DNA of 43,318 nucleotides from positions 1-43,318 of the forward strand of contig NZ_UFQC01000048.1 in the NCBI RefSeq assembly GCF_900496975.1, in the 5' to 3' direction. This document shows positions 16,801 through 24,969 of the stretch, piece after piece (the first letter of the stretch is position 1; every line of letters begins with the position of its first letter). The stretch comes from Achromobacter veterisilvae. Its GTDB lineage: Bacteria; Pseudomonadota; Gammaproteobacteria; Burkholderiales; Burkholderiaceae_B. The notes under the pieces were generated by a model. That model searched no databases and was not told where the DNA came from. It was given only the letters and a program-made list of their open reading frames with translations. The translations under genes were made by a program, and so were the position numbers.

Positions 16801-17715
16801 CTAATGCGTTTCGTCCGGCGCCGCGGCCGCCTGCTCCAGCCAGGAATGGAACCGCTGCGCGGCGTCGCCGAGCGCGCCGCGCGGGGTCACGAACCACCAG
16901 CCTATGCGGGGGGCTTCCAGCGTGGCGCCCGGCAGGGCCTCGACCAGCGCGCCGCTGGCCAACTGGGCCCCGATCAGGCGGTGCCGCCCCATCGCCAGCC
17001 CCTGCCCCGCCAAGGCGGCTTCCACCACGATGTTGTAGTCGTGCAGGCGCACGGGCCGCGCGCGGCCCAGGTCCAGGCCGTAGCGTTGCGCCCAGGCGTC
17101 CCATTCGAACGGATGCCGGGCGTGGGAAGCCAGCAGGGGATAGCGCAGCAGGTCTTCGGGACTGCGCGGGCGCTTCCTGCCCGCGATGAGCGCGGGGGCG
17201 CAGACGACGGACAGGCGCTCCGTCATGAGCAGCCGCGCCCGCACGCCGGGCCAGGCGCCGCGTCCATACCGTATCGCGACGTCGACCTCGCCGCCCGCGA
17301 CGTCCGCCAGCGCGATGTCCGGCAGCAGTTGCAGGTCGATGTCCGGATGGGCCGCGGCGAACCCCGCCAGGCGCGGCGCCAGCCAGCGCGTGGCGAACGA
17401 GGCCAGCAGCCCGACCCGCAGCTTGCCGCGCGCCGCCGCGGGCGCGCGGATCTCGTCGGTGCCCTGGCGCAGCAACTCGAATGCGGCGTGCACGCGTCCG
17501 TAGTAGGCCTGGCCCGCGGCGGTCAGGGCCACGGCGCGGGTACGGCGTTCGAACAGCGCCACGCCCAGCTCCGTTTCCAGGCGCTGGATATGGTGGCTGA
17601 CGGCGCTTTGCGTCACGAACAGCTCCTGCGCGGCCTGGGAAAAGCTCAGGCGCCGCGCGGCTGCTTCGAAGGCGCGCAGGGAAACCAGGGCGGGCAGGGA
17701 TCGCGCGGAACGCAT
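16801..17715 (-). CDS. LysR-family transcriptional regulator (GcvA-like)
   Basis: A 304-residue LysR regulator. The N-terminal winged helix (residues 7-66) contains SLRAFEAAARRLSFSQAAQELFVTQ-type wording typical of the GcvA branch, followed by the substrate-binding fold starting LRVGLLASFATRWLAPRLAGF. It is encoded upstream of, and in the same direction as, the ridA-PLP enzyme pair, with an 86-base gap, so control of that pair is possible but unproven. GcvA-like branch members often control amino acid metabolism. Confidence 0.9.
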   Translation of the reverse strand: MRSARSLPALVSLRAFEAAARRLSFSQAAQELFVTQSAVSHHIQRLETELGVALFERRTRAVALTAAGQAYYGRVHAAFELLRQGTDEIRAPAAARGKLRVGLLASFATRWLAPRLAGFAAAHPDIDLQLLPDIALADVAGGEVDVAIRYGRGAWPGVRARLLMTERLSVVCAPALIAGRKRPRSPEDLLRYPLLASHARHPFEWDAWAQRYGLDLGRARPVRLHDYNIVVEAALAGQGLAMGRHRLIGAQLASGALVEALPGATLEAPRIGWWFVTPRGALGDAAQRFHSWLEQAAAAPDETH

Positions 17716-17802
17716 GGGGCGGGCGGAATCGTGGTGGGGGAATGCGCATCATCGTACTGCGCGGGCGGGCAAGGCAAACGGGCGCCCAGGCCGTTTCCGA
17801 AA

Positions 17803-17836
17803 TGCAAAAGGCCCGCAACGGATTGCGGGCCTTTCA
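17803..17836 (-). terminator. Terminator after tRNA-Asn
   Basis: A perfect 12-base-pair stem (AAAGGCCCGCAA with TTGCGGGCCTTT, 17807-17834) with a four-base loop. Read on the minus strand it ends in TTTTGCATTT just downstream of tRNA-Asn; on the plus strand it could also act weakly. Confidence 0.85.
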
Positions 17837-17849
17837 GTACTGCATTCTT

Positions 17850-17925
17850 TGGCTCCCCGAGCTGGGCTCGAACCAGCGACCTGCGGATTAACAGTCCGTC
17901 GCTCTACCGACTGAGCTATCGGGGA
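17850..17925 (-). tRNA. tRNA-Asn (anticodon GUU)
   Basis: The minus strand folds as a 76-base cloverleaf with acceptor TCCCCGA pairing TCGGGGA, anticodon loop CTGTTAA (anticodon GTT), TTCGAGC in the T loop and a genomically encoded CCA end. A strong hairpin terminator follows. There is no duplicated 3' end nearby, so this tRNA has not hosted an integration here. Confidence 0.97.
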
Positions 17926-17992
17926 ACAGGTAGAGGGGCCGAATTATGCACAAAAAATAGAAGGAATGCAAAACGGGTCCGCGGCCGGCGCT

Positions 17993-18802
17993 TCAGGCGT
18001 GCTGGATGGCCTGCGCCGTGCGAAAGAGCTGAGGCACGATGTCGCGCAACAGGCGCTCGACCGGGTAGTCGTGGCGCGGCGCGCTGATGCTGATGGCCGC
18101 CAGCGGCAGATCGCGGGCGTCGCACAGCAGCACGGCCGCGCCGATCTGGTTCTGCAGCACCTGGTCTTCGGTCAAGGCATAGCCGTCCTCGCGGGCCTGC
18201 CCGATCAGCGCGAGCAACGCGTCCGTTTCCACGACGGTGCGCGACGTAAAGGCGCGGGGCGGCGAGCGTTCGAGCGCCAGCCGCAGCGCCGCGTCGTCCA
18301 ACTGCGCAAGCAGCATGCGCCCCGCGCTATTGCACCAGGCTGGCATGCGGCGGCCCGGCAGCATTTCCGCCAGCGTCATTTGCCGGCTTGGCAGGCGCAG
18401 CAGGTAGATCATGTCGCCGCCCGCCAGCACGCTCATGTGCACCGCCAGCCCGCAACGGTCGCGCAGCGCGACCAGATGCGGCGCGGCCATGGAAACGAGG
18501 CGGTCGCTGCGCAGGAAGAAATAGCCCAGCTCCACGACGCGCGGGCCCAGCCGGTAGCGGCGCGAGAGCGCGTCCTTGACCAGGTAGCCCAGCCGCTCCC
18601 AGGTGTGCACGAAGCGCTGGGCCGCGCTCTTGCCCAGGCCGGTGAGCGTGGCGATGTCGGTCAGGCCCAGCGAGTCGCCGGCGTCGCGAAACGCCTCCAG
18701 CACCCGCACGCCTTTCTCCAGCGATGCGACGAAGAGCGGATCGTCCGCGTCGGCGGCGGGCGGCGAGGCGGCTTCGGAAGCGGGTGAGGAGCGCGTCGTC
18801 AT
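17993..18802 (-). CDS. IclR-family transcriptional regulator
   Basis: A 269-residue regulator with an N-terminal winged helix (about 25-85, VASLEKGVRVLEAFRDAGDSLGLTDIATLTGLGKSAAQRFVHTW in character) and a C-terminal effector domain with the IclR signature region near SIAVPR-type wording (AISISAPRHDYP). It is divergent from the amidase gene and the two share a 138-base region with CAATAC/GTATTG palindromes. The likely role is control of the amidase-Bug unit in response to a small carboxylate or amide; the effector is unknown. Confidence 0.9.
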   Translation of the reverse strand: MTTRSSPASEAASPPAADADDPLFVASLEKGVRVLEAFRDAGDSLGLTDIATLTGLGKSAAQRFVHTWERLGYLVKDALSRRYRLGPRVVELGYFFLRSDRLVSMAAPHLVALRDRCGLAVHMSVLAGGDMIYLLRLPSRQMTLAEMLPGRRMPAWCNSAGRMLLAQLDDAALRLALERSPPRAFTSRTVVETDALLALIGQAREDGYALTEDQVLQNQIGAAVLLCDARDLPLAAISISAPRHDYPVERLLRDIVPQLFRTAQAIQHA

Positions 18803-18900
18803 GGCGTTTTCTGGAGTGCGGTCAAGGTGGCCGGAATGCCGTGGGCGCTAGTTTCCCCGAATTGTCCGGTAGCGGAATACCCACTATAAAGTCAATTATT

Positions 18901-18926
18901 CAATACTTTGTATTGTATGGCAATAC
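18901..18926. promoter_or_regulatory. Candidate IclR operator upstream of the amidase
   Basis: CAATAC, a TTT spacer and GTATTG form a perfect palindrome at 18901-18915, and the same GTATTG half site pairs again with CAATAC at 18921-18926 across five bases. Three alternating half sites in 26 bases just upstream of the amidase start (18941) and facing the iclR gene suggest an operator. A TATAAA at about 18894 lies next to it. Confidence 0.55.
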
Positions 18927-18940
18927 ATCTTGAGCAGAAC

Positions 18941-20362
18941 ATGACTATCGAATCAACCGTGTGCGAGATGACCGCAACCGCAATGCGTGCGGAAATCGCC
19001 GCGGGACACCTGAGCGCCCGCGAGGTGGTGTTGGCGCATCTGGCGCGCATCGACGCCTGGAACCCCCACGTGAACGCGGTGGTGACGCTGGACGCCGAGG
19101 GCGCGCTGGCTGCCGCGGCCCGAGCCGACGAGCGCCAGGCTGGCGGGCATCCTCTGGACCTGCTGCACGGGCTGCCCATCGTCCACAAGGACTCGTTCCT
19201 GACGGCCGGCATGCGTACCACCTACGGTTCGTCCCTGTACCGCGATTTCGTGCCGGAGCGCGACAGCCTGATCGTCAGCCGCGAGCGCGCGGCCGGGGCC
19301 ATCACGCTGGGCAAGACCAACCTGCCCGAGTTCGGCGCCGGCTCGCAGACCTTCAACACAGTATTCGGCGCCACCCGCAATCCCTATGACCTGCGTCTGA
19401 CCGCGGGAGGCAGCAGCGGGGGCGCGGCCGCCGCGCTGGCCACCGGCATGGCGCCCCTGGCCGACGGCACGGACATGGGCGGGTCGCTGCGCAACCCGGC
19501 GTCGTTCTGCAACGTGGTGGGCCTGCGGCCCTCGCCCGGCCGCGTGCCGCAATGGCCGAGCGCCAGCCCCTACAACATGCTGACCGTCGCCGGCCCGATG
19601 GCGCGCACGGTGGCCGACGTGGCGCTGCTGCTGGCCGCCACAGCCGGATCCGACGCGCGCGATCCGCTTGCCATCGAACAGGATCCCACCCGATTCCTGA
19701 ACGGCCTTGAACGCGATTTCCACGGGGCGCGTATCGCTTGCGCGCCCACCTGGGGCGGCCTGCCCACCGAGCCCGCCGTGGTGCACGCCCTGGAACAATG
19801 CCTGCCGGTGTTCGCGGACCTGGGTGCGCACGTGGAGCCTGCCTGCCCCGATTTCACCGGCGCGGACGCCGCGTTCCAGGCCCTGCGCGGCCAGACCTTC
19901 GCGGTGGGCTACGAGGCTGTGCTGCGCGAGCATCGGCACCAACTGAAGGACACGGTGATCTGGAACATCGAGCTGGGGCTGCGGCAACCGGCGACGGCCG
20001 TCGTGCAGGCCGAACGGGACCGTGCGGCATTGTTCGCGCGCATGCATGCCTTTATGCAGACCTACGAATTCATGATCGGCCCGGTCAGCCAAGTGCTGCC
20101 GTTCCCGGTGGAACAGGAGACCGTGAGCCGCATCGGCGACACGCCCATGCACAACTACATCGATTGGATGCGCTCGGGCTATTACCTGTCCCTGACGGGG
20201 CACCCCGCCATTTCCGTGCCTTGCGGCTTCACCGCCGAGGGCCTGCCCGTCGGCATCCAGATCGTGGGCCGTTACCGGCGGGAGCATGCGCTTCTGCAAC
20301 TGGCCCACGCCTTCGAACAAGCTACGCAATGCTGGCGCCGCGCGCCGGCCCTGCCCAACTGA
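18941..20362 (+). CDS. Amidase (amidase-signature family)
   Basis: A 473-residue amidase-signature hydrolase that should release ammonia or an amine from an amide. The catalytic triad is visible: Lys83 in VHKDSF, the cis-serine in AGGSSGG (156-161) and nucleophile Ser182 in DMGGSLRNPA. The start at 18941 is preferred over the upstream Met at 18908 because the latter lies inside the palindromic operator-like sequence. The Bug binding-protein gene follows after 31 bases, so uptake and hydrolysis of an amide or its acid product may be linked. Substrate unknown; Glu-tRNA amidotransferase subunit A is unlikely without B and C genes. Confidence 0.9.
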   Translation: MTIESTVCEMTATAMRAEIAAGHLSAREVVLAHLARIDAWNPHVNAVVTLDAEGALAAAARADERQAGGHPLDLLHGLPIVHKDSFLTAGMRTTYGSSLYRDFVPERDSLIVSRERAAGAITLGKTNLPEFGAGSQTFNTVFGATRNPYDLRLTAGGSSGGAAAALATGMAPLADGTDMGGSLRNPASFCNVVGLRPSPGRVPQWPSASPYNMLTVAGPMARTVADVALLLAATAGSDARDPLAIEQDPTRFLNGLERDFHGARIACAPTWGGLPTEPAVVHALEQCLPVFADLGAHVEPACPDFTGADAAFQALRGQTFAVGYEAVLREHRHQLKDTVIWNIELGLRQPATAVVQAERDRAALFARMHAFMQTYEFMIGPVSQVLPFPVEQETVSRIGDTPMHNYIDWMRSGYYLSLTGHPAISVPCGFTAEGLPVGIQIVGRYRREHALLQLAHAFEQATQCWRRAPALPN

Positions 20363-20393
20363 CCGCCACAGACCAACACAAGGGGAATTCCGC

Positions 20394-21359
20394 ATGAGCA
20401 AGCACATCGCCAAAGCCGCGATCCTGTGCATCCTGGCCGCCGCGCCGGCGCTGGCGCCGGCCCAGGACTATCCGAGCAAGTCCATCACCATGGTCGTTCC
20501 GTTTCCGCCCGGCGGCTCCACCGACGTGATCGGCCGGCTGTTCGCCGCCAAGCTGGGCGCGCGGATGGGGCAGACCGTCGTGGTCGAGAACAAGCCCGGC
20601 GCCAACACCGGCATCGGCGCGGCGGCCGTCGCGCGCGCCGCGCCGGACGGCTATACCTTCATGATCACCGGCGCGCCGACCTTCACGCTGAATCCGCTGC
20701 TGTATCCGAACCTGAACTACGACCCGATCAAGAGCTACGAGTACGTGGCGATCGCCGGCAGCACGCCCTTCGTGATCCTGACGAATCCGCAGACCGGCAT
20801 CGGCTCGGTCGCCGACATCGCCAGCAAATCCGCCGCGCAGCCGCTGAGCTTCGGTTCTTTCGGCAACGGCTCCACGCCCCACATCGCCGGCGAGTCGCTG
20901 GCCCAGCGCACCGGCGCCAAGCTGCTGCACGTGCCCTACCGCGGCAGCGCGCCCGCCATGGCGGACCTGCTGGGCAACCAGATCCCGCTGTCCATCGACA
21001 CGCTGGTCGCCGGCCTGCCGCAGATCAAGGCAGGCAAGGCCCGCGCCGTGGCCCTGACGGGCGGCGCGCGCTCGAACCTGGTGCCCGACGTGCCCACCGT
21101 CGCGGAAAGCGGCGTGGCGGGCTACGACTTCGAGACCTGGTTCGGCGTGGTGGTGCCCAAGGGCACTCCCGCGCCCGTCGTGGCCCGCCTGTCCAAGGAG
21201 ATCGAAGCAGTGATGGCCGAACCGGACACGCGTGCCAAGCTCGAGCAACTGGGATTCGACGCCACCTACTCGGATCCCGCGGCCTTCCGCCGCAAGGTGG
21301 AAACCGAACTGGAGCGCAACGTGGCAATCATCAAGGCGGCCGGGATCAAGCCGGATTGA
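20394..21359 (+). CDS. Bug-family periplasmic binding protein (TctC-like)
   Basis: A 321-residue secreted receptor of the Bug family, which is greatly expanded in Bordetella, Achromobacter and relatives. It has a Sec signal peptide (about residues 1-23, ending APAQ), then YPSKSITMVVPFPPGGSTDVIGR and AAAVARAAPDGYT, the two ligand-loop motifs of the family, with VPYRGSAPAM further on. An AGGGGA ribosome site precedes the chosen Met. No tripartite membrane components (TctA/B) lie nearby, which is normal for orphan Bug proteins. A carboxylate or amide-derived ligand is likely from the amidase link. Confidence 0.92.
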   Translation: MSKHIAKAAILCILAAAPALAPAQDYPSKSITMVVPFPPGGSTDVIGRLFAAKLGARMGQTVVVENKPGANTGIGAAAVARAAPDGYTFMITGAPTFTLNPLLYPNLNYDPIKSYEYVAIAGSTPFVILTNPQTGIGSVADIASKSAAQPLSFGSFGNGSTPHIAGESLAQRTGAKLLHVPYRGSAPAMADLLGNQIPLSIDTLVAGLPQIKAGKARAVALTGGARSNLVPDVPTVAESGVAGYDFETWFGVVVPKGTPAPVVARLSKEIEAVMAEPDTRAKLEQLGFDATYSDPAAFRRKVETELERNVAIIKAAGIKPD

Positions 21360-21375
21360 GCGATACGCGGACGAG

Positions 21376-21406
21376 AAAAGGCCGGCTGTGGGAGCCGGCC
21401 ATTTTC
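21376..21406 (+). terminator. Terminator of the amidase-Bug unit
   Basis: Stem GGCCGGCT (21380-21387) with AGCCGGCC (21393-21400), five-base loop, then ATTTTC, 20 bases after the Bug stop codon. Confidence 0.85.
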
Positions 21407-21448
21407 ATTCCATTGAGCGTAAAAAAAATCCGCGGACTTCTTGCGGGC

Positions 21449-21655
21449 TCAAGCCGGGGCCATCTTCTTAAATGGCGACGGTGGGCCGGCTTCTTCAAGC
21501 GCGCCTTGCCTGATGCCTGCGCTGCCACTCGTGATTGCGCGCATCCCGAATTCCGTAAGCGTCAGTTCGCGGACTTTGATCACTGCACCCGGCTTCGAAA
21601 TGAGCTTGTACTCTTTGACGAAAGTCTCAGACGGCTTCTTGGTGACAGTGTTCAT
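21449..21655 (-). CDS. Small protein of unknown function, partner of the GAF gene
   Basis: A 68-residue soluble protein with mixed charge and the sequence KEYKLISKPGAVIKVRELTLTEFG in its centre; no family recognised. The start is one base after the GAF-gene stop region (TGA then TATG), and its AAGAGG ribosome site lies in the last codons of the GAF gene, so the two are translated together. A short GC-rich hairpin followed by eight T residues on the minus strand (about 21420-21446) may end the transcript. The base composition is visibly lower in GC than the neighbouring amidase operon. Confidence 0.65.
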   Translation of the reverse strand: MNTVTKKPSETFVKEYKLISKPGAVIKVRELTLTEFGMRAITSGSAGIRQGALEEAGPPSPFKKMAPA

Positions 21656-21656
21656 A

Positions 21657-22415
21657 TCAATACCTCTTCGTGACAAAGTCGCTAATGGCCTTGGTGCCAG
21701 CACCAACAATTTCCACAACATCGTCGCGTTCAAAGAGAGCGCGGTCACTTGAATCCAAGTAGATCACGCCGATCGGGTGCTGTCTAGAGCGGTCCAGCAC
21801 GGGCACGGCCATTGCAGAATAGCGTCCGGGGCCAAGCTTGCGAGCTTCCGCTTCGGTGTATCCCCATTCCTGAACCAACTCGGTGCGCAGTTCTTCTTCC
21901 GTTCCGTTTTGGCTGGACATGACCAGGGGCTTCTTGTTTCGGATGGCTCTTCCCGTTATGCCGGTATGGATCGGGAACGTCCGGCCGACACCCTCACCAT
22001 TGGAGCCGGCGTAGTTAATGATCTGCTCGATCTCTCGCGGTTCGTGGATGGGAGGGACGACTCGGTGGAAGGTGGCACGGATGTCACTTCCGCATCCGCG
22101 CTTATTGCACCATTCGGAAAGCATGGTATGCACCGTGGAAACCGCCGCGTAGAGCCCCTCATGGATGACGTCGGGGCCATCCTTCTGATCCTCGGAGCGA
22201 GCGGTTGCAACGCGGACCATGGTCGCAACGATTAGCCAAATGCACGCGGTGGCGGCAAGTCCGAACATCCATTGATCAAAGAGAGGGTCCCGCCAGCTTT
22301 TCACTGCCGCCGAACCGGCAACGATGATGGGAGGGCCGTTGAACAAGACCTCCCTAGGCCATTTCTTTTGCCAGAAACGCTTTTGCTGTGCTCCCGGAAG
22401 ATGATTTGCATTCAT
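21657..22415 (-). CDS. Membrane-anchored GAF-domain protein
   Basis: A 252-residue protein. The N-terminal region is basic and soluble; one membrane helix lies near residues 52-70 (MFGLAATACIWLIVATMV); a GAF-type sensor domain fills about 95-250, with RTFPIHTGITGRAIRNKKPL and YSAMAVPVLDRSRQHPIGVIYLD as the recognisable central strands. There is no output domain, so it may sense a ligand and act through a partner, perhaps the 68-residue protein encoded next. Its start is uncertain: a GTG at 22520 would add 35 residues, but ATG 22415 begins just ahead of the compact domain. It lies between the Bug operon and the displaced tRNA-Thr terminator, outside the integrated element. Lower GC suggests transfer. 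Confidence 0.7.
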   Translation of the reverse strand: MNANHLPGAQQKRFWQKKWPREVLFNGPPIIVAGSAAVKSWRDPLFDQWMFGLAATACIWLIVATMVRVATARSEDQKDGPDVIHEGLYAAVSTVHTMLSEWCNKRGCGSDIRATFHRVVPPIHEPREIEQIINYAGSNGEGVGRTFPIHTGITGRAIRNKKPLVMSSQNGTEEELRTELVQEWGYTEAEARKLGPGRYSAMAVPVLDRSRQHPIGVIYLDSSDRALFERDDVVEIVGAGTKAISDFVTKRY

Positions 22416-22572
22416 GCCGTCGAGCCCTTCGAGCCAAGAGTGGGTACGATTGTAGGCGAACGTTACAGTGGAGGAATCAGGCCTTGTTACCGGGAAGCGG
22501 CAAATCAGACGGAGGGCCACGTCGAGGCCGAGTATCTCTCATCCATCCCGGCTGCCGCGGCTGTATAACGAT

Positions 22573-22609
22573 GAAAAAAACCCGCATCGCCTGGGCTGAT
22601 GCGGGTTTT
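22573..22609 (-). terminator. Ancestral terminator of tRNA-Thr, now separated from it
   Basis: A 12-base-pair stem (AAAACCCGCATC with GATGCGGGTTTT, 22577-22609) with T7 on the minus strand. It lies 17 bases beyond the displaced tRNA-Thr 3' end, so it most likely terminated tRNA-Thr before the element inserted. It now faces the element's left end. Confidence 0.8.
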
Positions 22610-22625
22610 CGGACGTCTGCTTCGA

Positions 22626-22677
22626 ATTGGTGCCGGTGAAAGGAATCGAACCCTCGACCTTCTCATTACAAGTGAGC
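22626..22677. repeat. attL: 52-bp copy of the tRNA-Thr 3' end
   Basis: Identical over 52 bases to 33042-33093. The match covers 50 bases of the tRNA-Thr gene from the anticodon stem to CCA, plus two bases beyond it. The bases on either side (22625/33041 and 22678/33094) differ, fixing the limits. It is the remote attachment copy left by site-specific integration. Confidence 0.95.
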
Positions 22678-22920
22678 CTCCCTGGATATTTCGATTGATG
22701 TATTTTTATGGGAAACACTGTGACGGCGAGGCTTTCCGGCCGATTCCGGAGATTCCCGGAATTGGGATTGATGCCGGTTTCTGTGTAGTTTTGCACGCCG
22801 GATTACACAGGAATTGCACAGGGTCACCAGCTTTTTTCTACGGGTTTATGCCAGGGAATCTGAGAGGCCGGTCTTGGTCGGCGAGGGGCGATTGATGCTT
22901 CCGCGCCCCCTGAGGTAGAG

Positions 22921-22961
22921 GGGTTGTAACCCTTACAACCCTCTGTTGTAGAAGCTACAAC
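22921..22961. repeat. Two adjacent hairpins with GTTGTA half sites
   Basis: GGGTTGTAA, CCC, TTACAACCC (22921-22941) is a perfect nine-base-pair hairpin; GTTGTAG, AAG, CTACAAC (22945-22961) is a perfect seven-base-pair one. Four GTTGTA half sites alternate in 41 bases, directly after the tape measure stop and about 245 bases inside attL. They could end the long operon or be arm-type binding sites for integrase or an excision factor. The rest of 22678-22920 shows no gene. Confidence 0.6.
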
Positions 22962-22963
22962 CC

Positions 22964-24958
22964 TCAGCGGCCAACCACACCTTGCACGGCTCGGGCAGAG
23001 CGGCCATTCTTCCGCATGTCATCCACGAAGATACTGATGATCTCGCCTCGCAAGTCCATGCTCTGCCGCACGCCTGTGACCTGCTGCGGTGTTCCGTTGT
23101 TGATGATCTCCACCCGGGTCGAGCCTCCAGCCGAAGCGGGCATACCTGACGCCCCGACATAGCCGCCATCTGCATATCCTTTCAGGCGGTCCAGAAAGCC
23201 CACGCCAAGGCGTTTGGTAGCGTCGGCAGGGATAACGTACTCCCCGGCGTGGACGATTCCAGCAGGGTCGTATTTGCCGCCCGCACCGGTATAGCCGCCG
23301 GCGGCGAAGTGGGACAGGCCTTCCCAGCTTCCCATGGCCGGGCCAGCGCTGACGTACGAGCAGGACGCAGAAATGGTGCTGCCAAGCACGCTAGCAGCGA
23401 GGCCGCCCAGCAGGCCCCCAATCTGACCGGTCTTGCCGTAGTCTCCAAACAGCGCACCCGCCAAGTTAGCCGCTGCTGCATCAGACGCCATGCGCAAGAC
23501 CATTTCACCAAAACGCGCGCCGATATTGTCGAAGTTGCCCGTCAGCAGGTCATACAGGCCATCGCCCAGCGACGTTTGAATGTTGCGGGCGGCCTGTACT
23601 GCAAACTCGCTCATCTGCTCGCTGGTGTCCTGGCTGACCTTTGCCAGGGCCTCTAAGTGCTCCTGGTTCTCCTTGTAGGCCGCTGCTTCCTTCTCCAGAA
23701 AGTCCAGGGTTTGAGCGGACCCAAGCGCCTCTTCCTGTTGGGCTTGGGTGCGGAATTGCATGGAACCCATGCTGATTTGGGCAAGCAACTTCTCGTACTC
23801 GGTTTCCTTGCCGAATAGGGCGATGCGCTCGTTCATCTGGTCGATAAGCTTCTGGCCTTCGTCCGTCCGGGTTTTGGTGTCTTTCGGCTTCCCTTTTCCA
23901 TTGCCGGCGGCAACCTCAATTGCGGGGAGCATCGGCGTAGCAGCAGAGTGCGCTGACATGCGCTGGATCAGGGCCAGGTACTCGTTCGCGGCTTTAATCT
24001 GGTCCTTTATGGGAGCCTCAGCCACTTCGCGCTGGCTATCTGAAAGGATGCTGCCCATGCCGCTGCGGAAGTTCACCAGGGTCTGTTCGGCTTCAGTTGC
24101 CATCTTGATGGCATTGGCCAGCTCCTTGGTCGGGTCTTTGTCGCCGAATACCTCGTAATAGGCCGCCGCCTTCATGGCGCTCAGCCAGCTATCCGTCGCC
24201 GTCTTGGCCTTCAGCACGTGGTCCGTGTAGGAGTTCAGAGCCGAAATAGCCCCAGACGAAAGTTCAAAGAATGCACCTTTCGCAACCTGGCCCATGGATT
24301 CAAGGGTCTTGTTGAACGCCGCCGCGTTGGCGACCGCATCCTCTTTCAGAATAATGCCCAGGCTGTGGGCTTGGTCCGCCATGGCTTTCAGACCTGTGCC
24401 GTTGTTGCGTAGCAGCGGTGCCAGCTTGGAACTGTCCGACGCCAACGCCTCCATGTAAAACGTCATCTCAGCCTGATTGAGCTTGGCCTTTTCCAGAGAC
24501 TGGAAGTAAAGCTCCAGAGCCTGGGGGCCTGACAGCTTGCGGAACTCTTCGGCAGTCGCTCCGACCTTCGGCGCGATATTCTCGAAGAAGTCCTTTAACG
24601 GGCCGCCGCCAGTTTGCAGGAACTCACCCAGCTTGTCCTGGGTGTCCTTCAGGATGTCGGCCAGCTTGTCCTGCTCGATGCCCACCGACTTCGCACCGTA
24701 GGCCCATTCCTGAAAGGCGGTCGTAGACGAGGCGGACAGTGCGGCCATGCGCTGCAGCTCCGCGCCAGTCTCGGCGGCCTTCACCACCATAGCAGTGAAT
24801 GCCGCCGTACTGGCGCCCACAGCAGCGCCGATGCCCACGCCCCACTTCTTGATGGTGGCGTCCATCTCCTTCATGCGCTTCTCTGCCCGCTTGGCGTCCG
24901 TTTCGAAGCTGCCCGTGCGCATGAGCAAATCGATCGTTATGCTTCCTGCCGTAGCCAT
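22964..24958 (-). CDS. Phage tail tape measure protein (lambda-type)
   Basis: A 664-residue tape measure protein that would set tail length and enter the host membrane during DNA delivery. It has a charged N-terminus with KRAEKRMKEMDATIKKWG, a hydrophobic stretch near 45-60 (VGIGAAVGASTAAFTAMVV), a long helical, Ala/Gln/Glu-rich body, and the classic C-terminal block near 570-600 (AGGYTGAGGKYDPAGIVHAG and EYVIPADATKRLG) of the lambda tape measure C-domain. The length would correspond to a tail of roughly 100 nm. GAGGGGGG precedes the start. It is the last gene of the element's operon, 11 bases after the preceding gene. Tape measures normally follow a frameshifted chaperone pair; the neighbour here is not clearly such a pair. 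Confidence 0.9.
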   Translation of the reverse strand: MATAGSITIDLLMRTGSFETDAKRAEKRMKEMDATIKKWGVGIGAAVGASTAAFTAMVVKAAETGAELQRMAALSASSTTAFQEWAYGAKSVGIEQDKLADILKDTQDKLGEFLQTGGGPLKDFFENIAPKVGATAEEFRKLSGPQALELYFQSLEKAKLNQAEMTFYMEALASDSSKLAPLLRNNGTGLKAMADQAHSLGIILKEDAVANAAAFNKTLESMGQVAKGAFFELSSGAISALNSYTDHVLKAKTATDSWLSAMKAAAYYEVFGDKDPTKELANAIKMATEAEQTLVNFRSGMGSILSDSQREVAEAPIKDQIKAANEYLALIQRMSAHSAATPMLPAIEVAAGNGKGKPKDTKTRTDEGQKLIDQMNERIALFGKETEYEKLLAQISMGSMQFRTQAQQEEALGSAQTLDFLEKEAAAYKENQEHLEALAKVSQDTSEQMSEFAVQAARNIQTSLGDGLYDLLTGNFDNIGARFGEMVLRMASDAAAANLAGALFGDYGKTGQIGGLLGGLAASVLGSTISASCSYVSAGPAMGSWEGLSHFAAGGYTGAGGKYDPAGIVHAGEYVIPADATKRLGVGFLDRLKGYADGGYVGASGMPASAGGSTRVEIINNGTPQQVTGVRQSMDLRGEIISIFVDDMRKNGRSARAVQGVVGR

Positions 24959-24969
24959 GGCATCCCCCC

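Noticed and set aside
21420..21446. Strong terminator at the A8 run after the small GAF-partner gene
   Set aside because: The T tract on the minus strand is good, but the stem is only about four base pairs, so it is mentioned with the gene and not listed as a feature.
22626..22677. A possible second tRNA-Thr gene
   Set aside because: Only the 3' 50 bases match; the 5' acceptor strand and D arm are missing, so it is an attachment remnant, not a gene.
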